Origin: Halogranum rubrum
GTDB taxonomy: Archaea; Halobacteriota; Halobacteria; Halobacteriales; Haloferacaceae
Assembly (NCBI RefSeq): GCF_900114455.1
Contig: NZ_FOTC01000007.1
Span: 1 to 64,000 of the forward strand
DNA length: 64,000 nucleotides
Direction of reading: 5' to 3'
Each line of letters starts with the position of its first letter. The stretch's first letter is position 1. Positions 35,664 to 45,158 of this stretch are shown piece by piece. The notes under the pieces were generated by a model. It was not told where the DNA came from. It searched no databases and was given only the letters and a program-made list of their open reading frames with translations. The position numbers were made by a program, and so were the translations under genes.

Positions 35664-36638
35664 TTACTCTTCGGTCTCTTCGGCTTCGGAGGCTTCGAGT
35701 TCGTCGACGATTTCGTCGGCGTCGACGTCGACGTCTTCGAGAGCGTCCTCGATGTCGGCAGCGCCGCCTGCACCGCCAGCGCCACCCATCATGCCGCCCA
35801 TGCCGCCCATCATACCGCCGGAGCCGTCGATGGTCTCCTGGACGATGACGCGGTCGATGCCGAGTCGCTGCATCATGTCCTGTGCGATCTGCTGCTTGGA
35901 GAACATCCACTGCTGGTTCATCGTCATCTGCGGCGTGGCCTCGATGTAGAGCGTCTCCTTCTCGACGGTGACCGTCTCCGTCTCGGGCTCTGCATCCTCG
36001 TCCTCGTCGTCAGATTCGACGACCTGCTCCTCTTCGACCTCGTCGGTCTCAATCCAGACCTCGGGCGACTGCTGGAGGTACATACCGAGCAGACCCTGTG
36101 CCTGCTCCTCGCGGTCGTCGACGATTTCGACGATTTCGTACTCGTATTCGAGGTCCTCACCCGCGAGCGGGTGGTTGAAGTCGACGCGTGCGCGGCCGCC
36201 GATGATGGTCTCCAGTCGACCCTGCTCGCCGTCGATCTGGACCTGTGCACCGGGGTAGCGGTTGTCTTCCGGAACCTTGTCGGCGGCGACCGTCTTCACG
36301 TCGTCGGGGTCGAACGCGCCGAACGCCTCTTCGGCGGGGATGTCGACGCTGCCCTCGTCGCCGACGTCCTTGCCCATCAGGTCGTCGTCGACGCCCTGGA
36401 AGACGTGGCCTGCACCCACGACGATGACGCGCGGGGCGAACTCGTAGTCGTCGTCGTCGATTCCGGCCTCTTCGGCGACGTCCTGTTTCGTCGTGTCGAC
36501 GACGGTTTCGTCCTCTTTCGTGCGAACCGTGTAGTCCAGCTTGACGAAGTCGCCGTCCTGAATTCCCGATTCTGTCTCTTCGACCTCTTCCTCGGTGTCC
36601 GGCGCGTCGGCCGTCTCCGCCTGCTGTTCGTCACTCAT
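35664..36638 (-). CDS. FKBP-type peptidyl-prolyl isomerase (SlyD-like), long archaeal form
   Basis: 324 residues from ATG 36638; the 90-residue extension is not credible. FKBP core: GDFVKLDYTVRTKEDETVVD, VIVVGAGHVFQGVDDDLMG, an IF-type insertion (GSVDIPAEEAFGAFDPDDV) and RVDFNHPLAGEDLEYEYEIV, ending near 175. The C-terminal 150 residues add a second domain (VTVEKETLYIEATPQMTMNQ), a Met/Gly-rich linker (GGMMGGMGGMMGG) and an acidic tail. It catalyses proline isomerisation and probably acts as a chaperone. Confidence 0.93.
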   Translation of the reverse strand: MSDEQQAETADAPDTEEEVEETESGIQDGDFVKLDYTVRTKEDETVVDTTKQDVAEEAGIDDDDYEFAPRVIVVGAGHVFQGVDDDLMGKDVGDEGSVDIPAEEAFGAFDPDDVKTVAADKVPEDNRYPGAQVQIDGEQGRLETIIGGRARVDFNHPLAGEDLEYEYEIVEIVDDREEQAQGLLGMYLQQSPEVWIETDEVEEEQVVESDDEDEDAEPETETVTVEKETLYIEATPQMTMNQQWMFSKQQIAQDMMQRLGIDRVIVQETIDGSGGMMGGMGGMMGGAGGAGGAADIEDALEDVDVDADEIVDELEASEAEETEE

Positions 36639-36733
36639 GGTTCGAATGTCTCCCGTGCTACCCTTAAGAATCACGTTTCGGGCTTCGCGTCTCGAACGCC
36701 CGGAGAGTGAGACAGATTCGCCAGTAGCGACTC

Positions 36734-37489
36734 TCACTGGCCCTGTTGACGGGCGTACGTTCCCACGAGCGTCGTCGTATCGAGTTGGCGCTCGGCGAGT
36801 GACCCCGAGAGGTCGTCGCGCGTCGCACCAGCCTCGACTGACAACGTACTGTCGAGTGCGTAGAGGACCAACCGGTAGCGATGCGGCGAGTCGCCGACGG
36901 GTGGACACGGCCCGGTGTAGCCGACACTCCCCGCGTCGTTCGTCCCCTGTCGAGCACCGCCGAGTCCCTCGACTGTCTCTGTCTGGGGGACGTTCACGGG
37001 GATACGTTGCGTGTCACCCGGGACGTTCCAGAGCAACCAGTGGACGAACGGGTCGGAACGCGGCGCGTCCGGGTCGTCGACGACGAGTGCGAACGCCTCC
37101 GTCGCCGACGGCGGGTCGGCGATATCCAACGCGGGCGACACGTTCTGGCCGTCACAAGTGAACGTCTCCGGAATCGGTCCCCCATCCTCGAACGACGGTG
37201 ACGACAGCGAGAACGCACCGCTCGGTGTGGGTGAGGGGTCGTTCGTCTGCGTCGCGTTCTGTGGTGTCTCCGTCGTCTCTGCTGTCGCTGTCGTCTGTGG
37301 GGAAGTGGTCGAACGAGCGGTCTCAGTCGACGTCGGCGTCCCGGTGGCCGTTCGCGTCGTCTCCGTCGGTTTCGTCGCCGTCGGCGAGTCGGCCGGCGAC
37401 GACGTCTGGGGTGACGACTCCGAACAGCCCGCTATCGTCGCGAGCGCGAGCGACGTCGTCGTCACGAGTAGCTGTCGGCGAGAGGGCAT
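36734..37489 (-). CDS. PEBP-family (YbhB/YbcL, Raf kinase inhibitor-like) lipoprotein
   Basis: 251 residues. SRRQLLVTTTSLALATIAGC is a signal with lipobox Cys22, followed by about 70 residues of Thr/Ser/Pro linker. The PEBP domain (about 92-250) has FSLSSPSFEDGGPIPETFTC, the ligand-site DDPDAP and HWLLWNVPG, and YTGPCPPVGDSPHRYRL. A secreted, membrane-anchored ligand- or phosphate-binding protein. Confidence 0.92.
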   Translation of the reverse strand: MPSRRQLLVTTTSLALATIAGCSESSPQTSSPADSPTATKPTETTRTATGTPTSTETARSTTSPQTTATAETTETPQNATQTNDPSPTPSGAFSLSSPSFEDGGPIPETFTCDGQNVSPALDIADPPSATEAFALVVDDPDAPRSDPFVHWLLWNVPGDTQRIPVNVPQTETVEGLGGARQGTNDAGSVGYTGPCPPVGDSPHRYRLVLYALDSTLSVEAGATRDDLSGSLAERQLDTTTLVGTYARQQGQ

Positions 37490-37585
37490 ACGTCCCCGTT
37501 AGGACTGCCAGTAACATGAGCGAGGGGGCCGCAGCGAGACGGTCGAGAGACTATCCTTTTGCCGGCCCGCCGCTTCGGCCGAGAC

Positions 37586-38137
37586 ATGTACGAGGTCGAA
37601 GTGAAAGTCGAAGCAGACCACGAGCGCGTTCGAGAGCGACTAGGGCAACTCGACGCCGAACACGTCGGCAGCGTCGAACAGGTCGACACCTACTACGACG
37701 CGCCGCATCGGAACTTCGCCGAGACGGACGAAGCACTCCGAATCCGTCGTGAGACGAACCGAGACAGCGGTGAGACGACGACGAAAGTGACCTACAAGGG
37801 GCCGCTCGTCGAGGCAGAATCGAAGACGCGACAGGAGTTCGAGACGGCCGTCGACGACGACGACGCGATGTCTGGCGTCCTCGACGGACTCGGATTCGAC
37901 CCGGCGGCCGTCGTCGAGAAAGACCGGGAGTTCTACACCGTCGACCGCTATACGATTACACTCGATGCCGTCTCGGACCTGGGTGCGTTCGTCGAAGTCG
38001 AGCGTGAAGTCGAGGAGTCAGCAGTCGACGAGGCCCGTGAGGGCGCGTTCGAGGTACTCCGTGATCTCGGACTCGACCCGGACGACCAGATTCGGACCTC
38101 GTATCTCGGCTTGCTGCTAGAAAATACCCACGAGTAA
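37586..38137 (+). CDS. CYTH-domain phosphatase/class IV adenylate cyclase-like
   Basis: 183 residues from ATG 37586. The ExExK signature is at residues 3-7 (YEVEVKVE); later basic and acidic strands LRIRRET, KVTYKGP and VEKDREFYTV, VEVEREV form the triphosphate tunnel. Similar to CyaB/thiamine-triphosphatase-like proteins; in archaea the real substrate (ATP, triphosphate or ThTP) is not settled. The mat gene follows after 59 bases on the same strand. Confidence 0.9.
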   Translation: MYEVEVKVEADHERVRERLGQLDAEHVGSVEQVDTYYDAPHRNFAETDEALRIRRETNRDSGETTTKVTYKGPLVEAESKTRQEFETAVDDDDAMSGVLDGLGFDPAAVVEKDREFYTVDRYTITLDAVSDLGAFVEVEREVEESAVDEAREGAFEVLRDLGLDPDDQIRTSYLGLLLENTHE

Positions 38138-38162
38138 TTACTCGACTGTCGGAGGTTTCCGC

Positions 38163-38170
38163 AAGTTATA
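38163..38170 (+). promoter_or_regulatory. TATA box of the mat gene
   Basis: AGTTATAG is 27-34 bases upstream of ATG 38197, with a purine-rich sequence before it. Consistent with a leaderless start. Confidence 0.5.
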
Positions 38171-38196
38171 GCACCTCCCCAAGCCAAGCCCGAACA

Positions 38197-39429
38197 ATGA
38201 CCGAGCGGAACATCCAAGTTGCGGAACTCGACCGCCTCGCTGTCGAAGACCAGGAGGTCGAGATCGTCGAGCGGAAGGGTATCGGCCATCCCGACTCCAT
38301 CTGCGACGGCATCGCAGAGAGCGTCTCGCAGGCGCTCGCACAGGCGTATCTCGACCGCGTCGGCAAGGTCCTCCACTACAACACCGACGAGACCCAACTG
38401 GCCGCCGGAACGGCCGCTCCACGCTTCGCCAACGGCGACCAACCCGAGGGACAGAAAGGCGGCGAAGTCATCGAACCCATCTACATCCTCGTCGTCGGCC
38501 GCGCGACGAAGGAGTACCAGGGGACGCACATCCCCGTCGACTCCATCGCGCTGAAGGCCGCCCGCGACTACCTCCGCGAGCACTTCCCCGCACTCGACCT
38601 CGAAACCGACGTCGTCGTCGACGTCAAACTCGGCGAGGGGAGCGGTGACCTCCAGACCGTCTTCGGCGAAGAAGGCGGTCAGATTCCGATGGCCAACGAC
38701 ACGAGTTTCGGTGTCGGCCACGCACCGCTCACCGAGACGGAGCAAATCGTCCACACCGCAGAGCGCGAACTCAACACGACGTTCCACGACGAGCATCCCG
38801 CACTCGGACAGGACGTGAAGATAATGGGCAAACGCGAGGGCGACGTCATCGACATCACCGTCGCCGCCGCGATGGTCGACCAACACGTCACCTCCATCAC
38901 CGACTACACGGAGACGGTCGAAGCCGTCCGCGAGTTCGTCACCGAACTGGCACAGAAGTTCACCGACCGTGACGTCCACGTCGACGTCAACACCGCCGAC
39001 GACGTCGAAAACGGCTCTATCTACCTCACCCACACCGGCACGAGCGCCGAGCAGGGTGACGACGGCTCTGTCGGCCGCGGCAACCGCGCCAACGGACTCA
39101 TCACGCCGAACCGACCGATGAGTATGGAAGCCACCTCCGGGAAGAACCCGGTCAACCACATCGGGAAGATATACAACATCCTCTCGACGGACATCGCCGA
39201 GACAGTCGTCGCCGAAGTCGACGGTATCCGTGACCTCCAGATTCGTCTCCTGAGCCAGATCGGTCGTCCCATCGACGAACCACACGTCGCCGACGCGCAG
39301 GTCGTCACCGAAGACGGCCTCGCCGTCTCCGACATCGAAGCAGAGATTCGCGCCGTCGTCGACGAGAAACTCGCAGACGTCACCGACGTGACCCGACAGG
39401 TCATCGAAGGCGACATCTCCACGTTCTAA
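38197..39429 (+). CDS. mat: Archaeal-type methionine adenosyltransferase
   Basis: Makes S-adenosylmethionine from methionine and ATP. 410 residues, with the archaeal family's sequence throughout: IVERKGIGHPDSICDGIAES near 24-43, TDETQLAAG, IYILVVGRATKEYQG, DTSFGVGHAPLTETEQIV, KIMGKREGD, GRGNRANGLITPNRPMS and EATSGKNPVNHIGKIYN. Unrelated in detail to bacterial MetK. Start at ATG 38197. Confidence 0.97.
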   Translation: MTERNIQVAELDRLAVEDQEVEIVERKGIGHPDSICDGIAESVSQALAQAYLDRVGKVLHYNTDETQLAAGTAAPRFANGDQPEGQKGGEVIEPIYILVVGRATKEYQGTHIPVDSIALKAARDYLREHFPALDLETDVVVDVKLGEGSGDLQTVFGEEGGQIPMANDTSFGVGHAPLTETEQIVHTAERELNTTFHDEHPALGQDVKIMGKREGDVIDITVAAAMVDQHVTSITDYTETVEAVREFVTELAQKFTDRDVHVDVNTADDVENGSIYLTHTGTSAEQGDDGSVGRGNRANGLITPNRPMSMEATSGKNPVNHIGKIYNILSTDIAETVVAEVDGIRDLQIRLLSQIGRPIDEPHVADAQVVTEDGLAVSDIEAEIRAVVDEKLADVTDVTRQVIEGDISTF

Positions 39430-39455
39430 ATACTCCCGACCGACTCTCTCCGGGT

Positions 39456-40643
39456 ATGGAACACGGCCCGGGCACCGTCCTCGTCCGCTACGGCGAAATC
39501 GGGACGAAGAGTTCGAAGGTCCGCAGTGACATGGAGCGACTGCTCCGCGAGAACCTCGAATCGATGCTCGCCGCCCGCGACGTCGAGGCGGCCATCGACC
39601 ACGAGTGGTCGCGAATCCTCCTCCGAACCGACGACGCGGACAACACCGACGCGGCGGTAGCGGCCGCCTGCGACACCTTCGGCGTCGTCTCCGCGAGTCC
39701 GGCCCGAAGCGTCGACCCGACGAGCGAGGCCATCTGCGAGGCGCTCGTCGCGGCCGCCGCCGACCACCCCGACGGGGCGACGTTCGGCGTCCGGGCCAGC
39801 CGTGCCGGGTCCTCGGAGAGACATCCGTTCTCCAGTCGTGACCTCGAAATCGACGGCGGCAGCGTCGTGGAGGCAGAGACGGGTGCGACCGTCGACCTAG
39901 ACGACCCCGACCGAACCTACTACGTCGAGTGTCGCGCCGAGGAGGCGTTCGTCTTCACCGAGAAACGACCCGGACCCGGTGGGCTTCCGCTCGGCACGCA
40001 GGGACGGGCCGTCGTCCTTCTGAGCGGTGGACTCGACTCGCCCGTCGCGGCGTGGGAGATGATGAAGCGTGGGTGCCGCATCGTCCCGGTCTACGTCGAC
40101 CTCGGCCCCTACGGCGGCGTCGACCACCAAGCGCGGGCGCTGTCGACGGTCGGCGAACTCGCTCGTTACGCGCCCGACGACGACCTCTCGCTCCGTATCG
40201 TTCCCGCCGGACCCCTCGTCGAGACGCTGATGGCGGAAGTGGGGTCGACCCGGATGCTCTCGCTTCGGCGCGTCATGCTCCGCATCGGCGAAGCCGTCGC
40301 CCGCGACGTCGGGGCGCACTCGGTCGTCACCGGCGAGTCGCTCGGCCAGAAGTCGAGTCAGACCGGCGGTAACCTCGCGGCCACCGACGCGGCTACCTCG
40401 CTGCCGGTCCACCGACCGCTCCTCACACGCGACAAGACGGATATCGTCGACCAAGCGCGCGCCATCGGAACGTTCGACGATTCGACTATCACGGTCGGAT
40501 GCGAGCAGGTCGCACCCTCCCACCCGGAGACGAACGCGACGCCCGCGGAAGTCGCCGCCGCCGAACCGGACGACCTGTTCGACCGCGTCGAAACGCTCCT
40601 CGACCGTGTCGAGGTGGTGACGCCCGAAGAGACCCGTTCTTGA
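39456..40643 (+). CDS. thiI: tRNA sulfurtransferase ThiI (THUMP + PP-loop)
   Basis: 395 residues. N-terminal ferredoxin-like/THUMP region (VLVRYGEIGTKSSKVRSDME; THUMP to about 165), then the ATP-pyrophosphatase PP-loop SGGLDSP at 190-196, GGVDHQAR, SVVTGESLGQKSSQTGGNL and the tRNA-binding LPVHRPLLTRDK. Thiolates U8 of tRNA; in some archaea also linked to thiamine synthesis. No C-terminal rhodanese domain, as usual in archaea. Cys in VGCEQVAP may act as sulfur carrier. Confidence 0.95.
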   Translation: MEHGPGTVLVRYGEIGTKSSKVRSDMERLLRENLESMLAARDVEAAIDHEWSRILLRTDDADNTDAAVAAACDTFGVVSASPARSVDPTSEAICEALVAAAADHPDGATFGVRASRAGSSERHPFSSRDLEIDGGSVVEAETGATVDLDDPDRTYYVECRAEEAFVFTEKRPGPGGLPLGTQGRAVVLLSGGLDSPVAAWEMMKRGCRIVPVYVDLGPYGGVDHQARALSTVGELARYAPDDDLSLRIVPAGPLVETLMAEVGSTRMLSLRRVMLRIGEAVARDVGAHSVVTGESLGQKSSQTGGNLAATDAATSLPVHRPLLTRDKTDIVDQARAIGTFDDSTITVGCEQVAPSHPETNATPAEVAAAEPDDLFDRVETLLDRVEVVTPEETRS

Positions 40644-40695
40644 GACTGTCCTGTAGCCCGAAACTATTTCTACTACTGTGACAAACATACACACA

Positions 40696-40953
40696 ATGTC
40701 TAAGTCAAGTCGCGGTGCAGCAGCACCCTCCCTCGGTCCCGGCTGGACGGTCCAGCAAGTCGTCGAGCGGTCGTTCAACAGTGGCGGAACCGATACGTGT
40801 ACGAAGTGCGGGGCGTCGGTCGACCTCGGTGAGCGGCACCACCGAGTCGACGTCGCACAGGACGTCGAGTTGACGGGGCGTCGCCTCCGGTCGAAGCACG
40901 AGCAACTGGTCTTCTGTAGCGCCGACTGTGCCGACGGGTGGATACAGCAGTAG
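40696..40953 (+). CDS. Small zinc-binding haloarchaeal protein
   Basis: 85 residues from ATG 40696. Two Cys pairs: CTKCG near 35-39 and FCSADC near 74-78, with a conserved-looking GERHHRVDV. The layout resembles a treble-clef zinc ribbon. Function unknown. It overlaps the start of a longer reading of the DUF5804 gene only if that gene's GTG at 41016 is wrong. Confidence 0.7.
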   Translation: MSKSSRGAAAPSLGPGWTVQQVVERSFNSGGTDTCTKCGASVDLGERHHRVDVAQDVELTGRRLRSKHEQLVFCSADCADGWIQQ

Positions 40954-41015
40954 CGTCGCGCGCAGACGAGAGACGGAGCGGAACCCCTTTTACCGGACAC
41001 GCCGACAGGTCGACC

Positions 41016-41468
41016 GTGACGCGGGTCTGTCTCGTCGGCGCACCTGACGTCGACCTCAGCTACGAGTTGCTCTCCAGAGAGACGGCCCGAGCGGCCCTCT
41101 CGACCTACGAGTTGGCCGAACCGTTCTACAACTCGCTCGCACTCGACACCGTCAGCGTCGGTGCGGCGGTGTCGCTCATGAACGACCTCAACTGGTATCT
41201 CGTTCGCTACGTCGACGACGCACTCGTCCGCGAACCGAGCATCAGTGCCGACGAGTGGCTCTCACGGAAACTCGCGACGGCGATTCGAGAGAGCGAGGTC
41301 GACCCGAGCGAGACGGAGAACTTACTCAAAGTGTACGGCGTCGTCGACGGCGAACTGGTCGAACCGATGTTTCTCACGCGTGTCGGCGGCGAAGTCCCCG
41401 AGTACGACCTTCGCGACGTCGACGACACCGTCGTCGTTCGCGTGACCGAAGCCGAGTTCAGCGGCTGA
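41016..41468 (+). CDS. DUF5804-family protein
   Basis: 150 residues from GTG 41016. CCTTTTACC at 40986-40994 is placed 22-30 bases before it, supporting this start rather than 40938. The body (VCLVGAPDVDLSYELLSRE, VSLMNDLNWYLVRYVDDALV, PSISADEWLSRKLA, VVVRVTEAEFSG) matches what I know as DUF5804, a haloarchaeal family with no known role. Confidence 0.82.
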   Translation: MTRVCLVGAPDVDLSYELLSRETARAALSTYELAEPFYNSLALDTVSVGAAVSLMNDLNWYLVRYVDDALVREPSISADEWLSRKLATAIRESEVDPSETENLLKVYGVVDGELVEPMFLTRVGGEVPEYDLRDVDDTVVVRVTEAEFSG

Positions 41469-41498
41469 CTTTTTGTCGTCGGCGAGCGTCGACTACCC

Positions 41499-42380
41499 AT
41501 GAGTCGACACGGCTCTCGAATCTCTCATCGCAATCTTCCCGGTGCGACGACGCGCCGCGTGTTCGTCGACGACCACGACGTCTTCTACCACGTCGCCGGC
41601 GACGGCCCGCCGGTCGTGTTGCTCCACGGCGGCGGGTGGGACTCGGCGGCACTCTCGTGGCGCGAGACGATACCCACGCTCGCAGAGACACACACCGTCT
41701 ACGCACCGGACTTACCGGGGTACGGCGACAGTGACCTGCCCGAGGGGACGCCGAGCGTCGACTCGTACGGCGCGTTCGTCGTCGGCTTCCTCGACGCACT
41801 GGGTATCGACACGGCGGCGCTGGTCGGCGTCTCGCTCGGCGGCAGCGTCGCCCTCGACGTCGCACTCACCCGTCCCGAACGCGTCTCGCGACTCGTCCTC
41901 GTCGACAGCTACGGTCTCGGGAGAGAAGTTCCCGGCGGGCCGCTCAGCACACTGTTCCTTCGGATTCCGCGGCTTCCCGAAGCCGTAGAACACGTGCTCG
42001 CCCGACATTCGCGACTGGTGGCGCTCAGTCTCCGCGGCGTCGTCCACCCCGCGAACCTGACGCCGGAACTCGTCGACGAGGTGTTGGCCGTCGCCCGCGA
42101 GCACGACGGCCGGGCGTGGCGCGCCTTCCAGCGGAGCGAGGTCGGATTCGACGGCGTCCGGACGAACTACGTCGACCGACTGCCGGACCTGTCGGTGCCG
42201 ACGTTGCTGATTCACGGCGAGGCCGACTCGCTCATCCCGGTCGAGTGGTCGGTTCGCGCCGGGACGCTGATTCCCGACGCCGAGGTGCGGATACTGCCTC
42301 ACTGCGGCCACTGGCCGCCGCGAGAGATGCCAGAGACGTTCACTCGCTTCGTCGCCGACTTTCTGGACGGGGACGCTTAG
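41499..42380 (+). CDS. Alpha/beta hydrolase
   Basis: 293 residues. Oxyanion motif LLHGGGWDSAAL (about 42-53), nucleophile Ser in GVSLGGSVAL (about 113), Asp in HGEADSLIP (about 247) and His in LPHCGHWPPRE (about 272). A typical carboxylester-hydrolase or meta-cleavage-product-hydrolase-like fold. Its TAG stop overlaps the TAA stop of the convergent cysteine synthase gene. The substrate is not known. Confidence 0.9.
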   Translation: MSRHGSRISHRNLPGATTRRVFVDDHDVFYHVAGDGPPVVLLHGGGWDSAALSWRETIPTLAETHTVYAPDLPGYGDSDLPEGTPSVDSYGAFVVGFLDALGIDTAALVGVSLGGSVALDVALTRPERVSRLVLVDSYGLGREVPGGPLSTLFLRIPRLPEAVEHVLARHSRLVALSLRGVVHPANLTPELVDEVLAVAREHDGRAWRAFQRSEVGFDGVRTNYVDRLPDLSVPTLLIHGEADSLIPVEWSVRAGTLIPDAEVRILPHCGHWPPREMPETFTRFVADFLDGDA

Positions 42381-43297
42381 TCGAACATCCCGGTCGACAT
42401 GTAGCGCTCGCCAGAGTCCCAGTAGACGGTGATGACCAACGGCGCTTCGTCTCTGTCGTCTGCGACACCGTCTTCGACGAGTCGCTCGGCAACGTCCTTG
42501 GCTGCGAGGTTGGACGCGCCACTCGACTGCCCGACGAGGATACCTTCCTCGCGGGCGAGACGGCGACACTCGTCTTCGGCGTCGTCCAGCGAGACGGTGA
42601 TGACGTCGTCCAGCAAGTCGCGGTCGAGATTCGGACTGACGAACCCCGGCCCCATCCCCTGGAAGCTGTCGCCCTCCGGTTCGCGTCCCGACAACACGGC
42701 GCTGTCCTCGGGTTCGACGGCGACGACGTCCATCTCGGGGAACTCCTCTCGGAGGCGGCGGCCGATACCCGAAATCGTGCCTCCTGTCCCGACGCCTGCG
42801 ACGAGGGCGTCGACGGTTCGGTCGCCGACCTGTTCGACGATCTCCTCGCCCGTCGTCCGGTAGTGTGCCTCGGGGTTCGCCGGGTTCTCGAACTGCCGCA
42901 GTTGAACTGCGCCTTCCGCTTCTTCGAGTTCGTCGGCGCGGTCCTTCGCGTCGGAGATGTCGCCCTCGACGAGCACCAACTCGGCTCCGTAGGCCTTCAT
43001 TATCTGCCGACGCTCCGGCGACTTCGAGGCGGGCATGACGATCTGCACGTCGTAGCCCTTCGCCGCGCCGACGACGGTGATACCGATGCCCGTGTTGCCA
43101 CTCGTCGGTTCGACGATGGTGTCGCCCGGTTCGAGCGTCCCGTCGCGTTCGGCGGCCTCGACCATCTGCAGGGCGGGTCGGTCCTTCGCGGACCCGCCGG
43201 GGTTCTTCGACTCGATTTTGGCCGCGACTGTCGCGCCCTCGGGTGCGTCCACCTGCACCAGCGGTGACCCGATGGTGTCGAGGATGCTCTCGTCCAT
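42377..43297 (-). CDS. PLP-dependent cysteine synthase family protein
   Basis: 306 residues. PLP lysine Lys38 in NPGGSAKDRPAL; TSGNTGIGI (65-73) is the substrate loop; the phosphate-binding loop is GTGGTISGIG. Later VAVEPEDSAVLSG and GILVGQSSGASNLAA are typical of O-acetylserine sulfhydrylase/CysK. True cysteine synthase is the most likely activity, but cystathionine beta-synthase-like use cannot be excluded. Confidence 0.92.
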   Translation of the reverse strand: MDESILDTIGSPLVQVDAPEGATVAAKIESKNPGGSAKDRPALQMVEAAERDGTLEPGDTIVEPTSGNTGIGITVVGAAKGYDVQIVMPASKSPERRQIMKAYGAELVLVEGDISDAKDRADELEEAEGAVQLRQFENPANPEAHYRTTGEEIVEQVGDRTVDALVAGVGTGGTISGIGRRLREEFPEMDVVAVEPEDSAVLSGREPEGDSFQGMGPGFVSPNLDRDLLDDVITVSLDDAEDECRRLAREEGILVGQSSGASNLAAKDVAERLVEDGVADDRDEAPLVITVYWDSGERYMSTGMFD

Positions 43298-43529
43298 TGG
43301 TGGCGGCTACACCGTCGAGACTGATAACGACTACTGTAACTGTTTGCCGGTCCGACCGCATACCGTCGTGTGGTCGGACCGGTACTGACTCACAGAAGTC
43401 ATTATAAAAGCCATGGCGACCACCGGCAACATTGGTGGCTGGTATCTCCCACCAGACTTCGGCTTCCGAGACACGAGAACGTCGCCGCCAACGCGCGGTT
43501 TAACTTCGACTGTCCCAAACCGGGTGACA

Positions 43530-43895
43530 ATGCAACTCGAAACGATGCAGCCGAATCCGACGTGGGACCCCGTCGCGTACAGAGACGCCATCGACACGCT
43601 CGGGTCGGCGGAGTACGTGTTCAAAGTGTGGGGCGGCGACTGGTGTAAGGACTGTCGGGCGCAGTTACCGGACTTCGCCGCCGCACTCGACGCCGCGGGT
43701 GTCCCCGAGAACCGCATTGAGCACTACCCGGTCGAGAAAGAAGACGACGGGTCGAAGACCGGCCCCGGCGTCGAAGAGTACGGCATCGAACTGATTCCGA
43801 CCGTCGTCGTCGAGTTGGACGGTGCAGAAGTCGCCCGCTTCGTCGAAGAGGAGGACCTGCCGATTTCGGTCTATCTCGCAGAGCAGTTGGAGTAA
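43530..43895 (+). CDS. Thioredoxin-family protein
   Basis: 121 residues from ATG 43530. Redox motif WGGDWCKDCR with Cys39 and Cys42, followed by ELIPTVVVELDGAEVARF containing the cis-Pro. The Lys-Asp pair between the cysteines differs from the usual Gly-Pro. A cytoplasmic disulfide reductase or monothiol-like reductant is expected. The upstream frame to 43413 lacks similarity. Confidence 0.88.
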   Translation: MQLETMQPNPTWDPVAYRDAIDTLGSAEYVFKVWGGDWCKDCRAQLPDFAAALDAAGVPENRIEHYPVEKEDDGSKTGPGVEEYGIELIPTVVVELDGAEVARFVEEEDLPISVYLAEQLE

Positions 43896-44158
43896 CAGGT
43901 CGACGAACGAGGTAGCTTCGAACGATTCCTGTTGTCGGTTTGATGGATGTCGAGAGCGTGCCAGACGGTAGACGACGTCGGAGATTGAGAACGTCTCGGC
44001 GGCGGATTCATCTTCTGAGGGACGAGGTAAACGAAATTCGACTGAAGCCGACATCCCGACGAGAACCACCGTATCGTCTGGGGAAGTATACAGATTTCGC
44101 TCGCGGGGCTGCTTTCCGAGAGCTGTACCGATATGTGCTCACAGCCGATGGTGAGCGT

Positions 44159-45082
44159 GTGCAACACATCACACGGAGAGCGATGCTCGGAGCGATAGGA
44201 GTCACTGTCGGTAGCGGGTTCGTCGGGAACGCAACCGCCCGTCGCGGCGGTGCAGTCGACCGGGTTCTCTCGACGGGGAGTCCAGTACCGGAGAACATCG
44301 GCTTCGACGACGACGGGAACCTCTACGTCGGCATCGTCGCAGGGAGCGTCCGTCGGCTTCCCGCCGACCGAACCGACGAGAGTGGCCTCGGACTGGACGC
44401 GACGACCGAAGTCGCGACGTATCCGGGTGGGGTCGCGGGCGTGCTCGTCAGCGACGGAACGCTGTACACTGCGGTCAACGGCGAATCGGGGGGCGTCTAC
44501 GCGGTCGAACTCGACAGCGACGACGGCCCGAACGAACTGGCGACGCTGCTTCCAGACGGAGAGGGGTTCGTGAACGACCTCTATCGTGACGGCGACAGAC
44601 TGCTGGCCACCGAGTCGTTCGGCGGAACCGTCTACGAGATACCGCTCGACGGCGGCGACCCGGGAGTGTGGGTACAGGACCCGCTTCTCGACACGTCCAG
44701 TTTCGGAGCGAACGGTATCACCCGAATCGGCGGCTGTGTCTACGTCGCCGTCACCCGCGCCGGCGACAGCGGAAGAATCGTCCGCGTACCGGTGAACGAC
44801 GACGGGAGCGCCGGGGCGCCGAGAACCTTCGCAGAGGGGACGGAACTGTTCGGTGCAGACGGCCTCACCGCACGGGGCAGACAGCTCTACGCCGCGCTCA
44901 ACAGCCAGAACCGAATCGTTCGGCTGACACCGTCCGGAGAGGTGAAGACGGTCGTCGAGGGTGACCCGCTGTCGTTCCCGTCGGAAGTCGTCTTCGACCC
45001 GACCGAACCCGGACGCGCGTTCGTCTGTAACTTCTCACAGGAGAATCCAGAGCGTGCAGGTGTCCTGCGGACGCATCCGTAG
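44159..45082 (+). CDS. Secreted SMP-30/NHL-like beta-propeller protein
   Basis: 307 residues from GTG 44159, which places a Tat-like motif ITRRAMLGAIG at the N-terminus. A much longer reading to 43940 adds a basic leader that does not look natural. Repeated strands (ENIGFDDDGNLYVGIVAGSV, LVSDGTLYTAVNGESGGVYAV, ITRIGGCVYVAVTRAGDSG, LTARGRQLYAALNSQNRIV) fit a six-bladed propeller of the gluconolactonase-like superfamily. Metal-site residues are not certain. Confidence 0.75.
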   Translation: MQHITRRAMLGAIGVTVGSGFVGNATARRGGAVDRVLSTGSPVPENIGFDDDGNLYVGIVAGSVRRLPADRTDESGLGLDATTEVATYPGGVAGVLVSDGTLYTAVNGESGGVYAVELDSDDGPNELATLLPDGEGFVNDLYRDGDRLLATESFGGTVYEIPLDGGDPGVWVQDPLLDTSSFGANGITRIGGCVYVAVTRAGDSGRIVRVPVNDDGSAGAPRTFAEGTELFGADGLTARGRQLYAALNSQNRIVRLTPSGEVKTVVEGDPLSFPSEVVFDPTEPGRAFVCNFSQENPERAGVLRTHP

Positions 45083-45158
45083 CACCCGCCATCGCCGGTC
45101 GGCGTCGAACGATGGCTGAGGGAGAACGGCTTTGTACGGTCCTCGCGACTGTCCGCCG

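Noticed and set aside
37948-39285. 445-codon frame on the minus strand across mat
   Set aside because: Antisense shadow of a highly conserved enzyme; high GC at third positions makes long antisense frames common here.
41712-43361. 549-codon minus-strand frame over the hydrolase and cysteine synthase genes
   Set aside because: The first half is out of frame with the well-recognised cysteine synthase and is Arg-rich without similarity.
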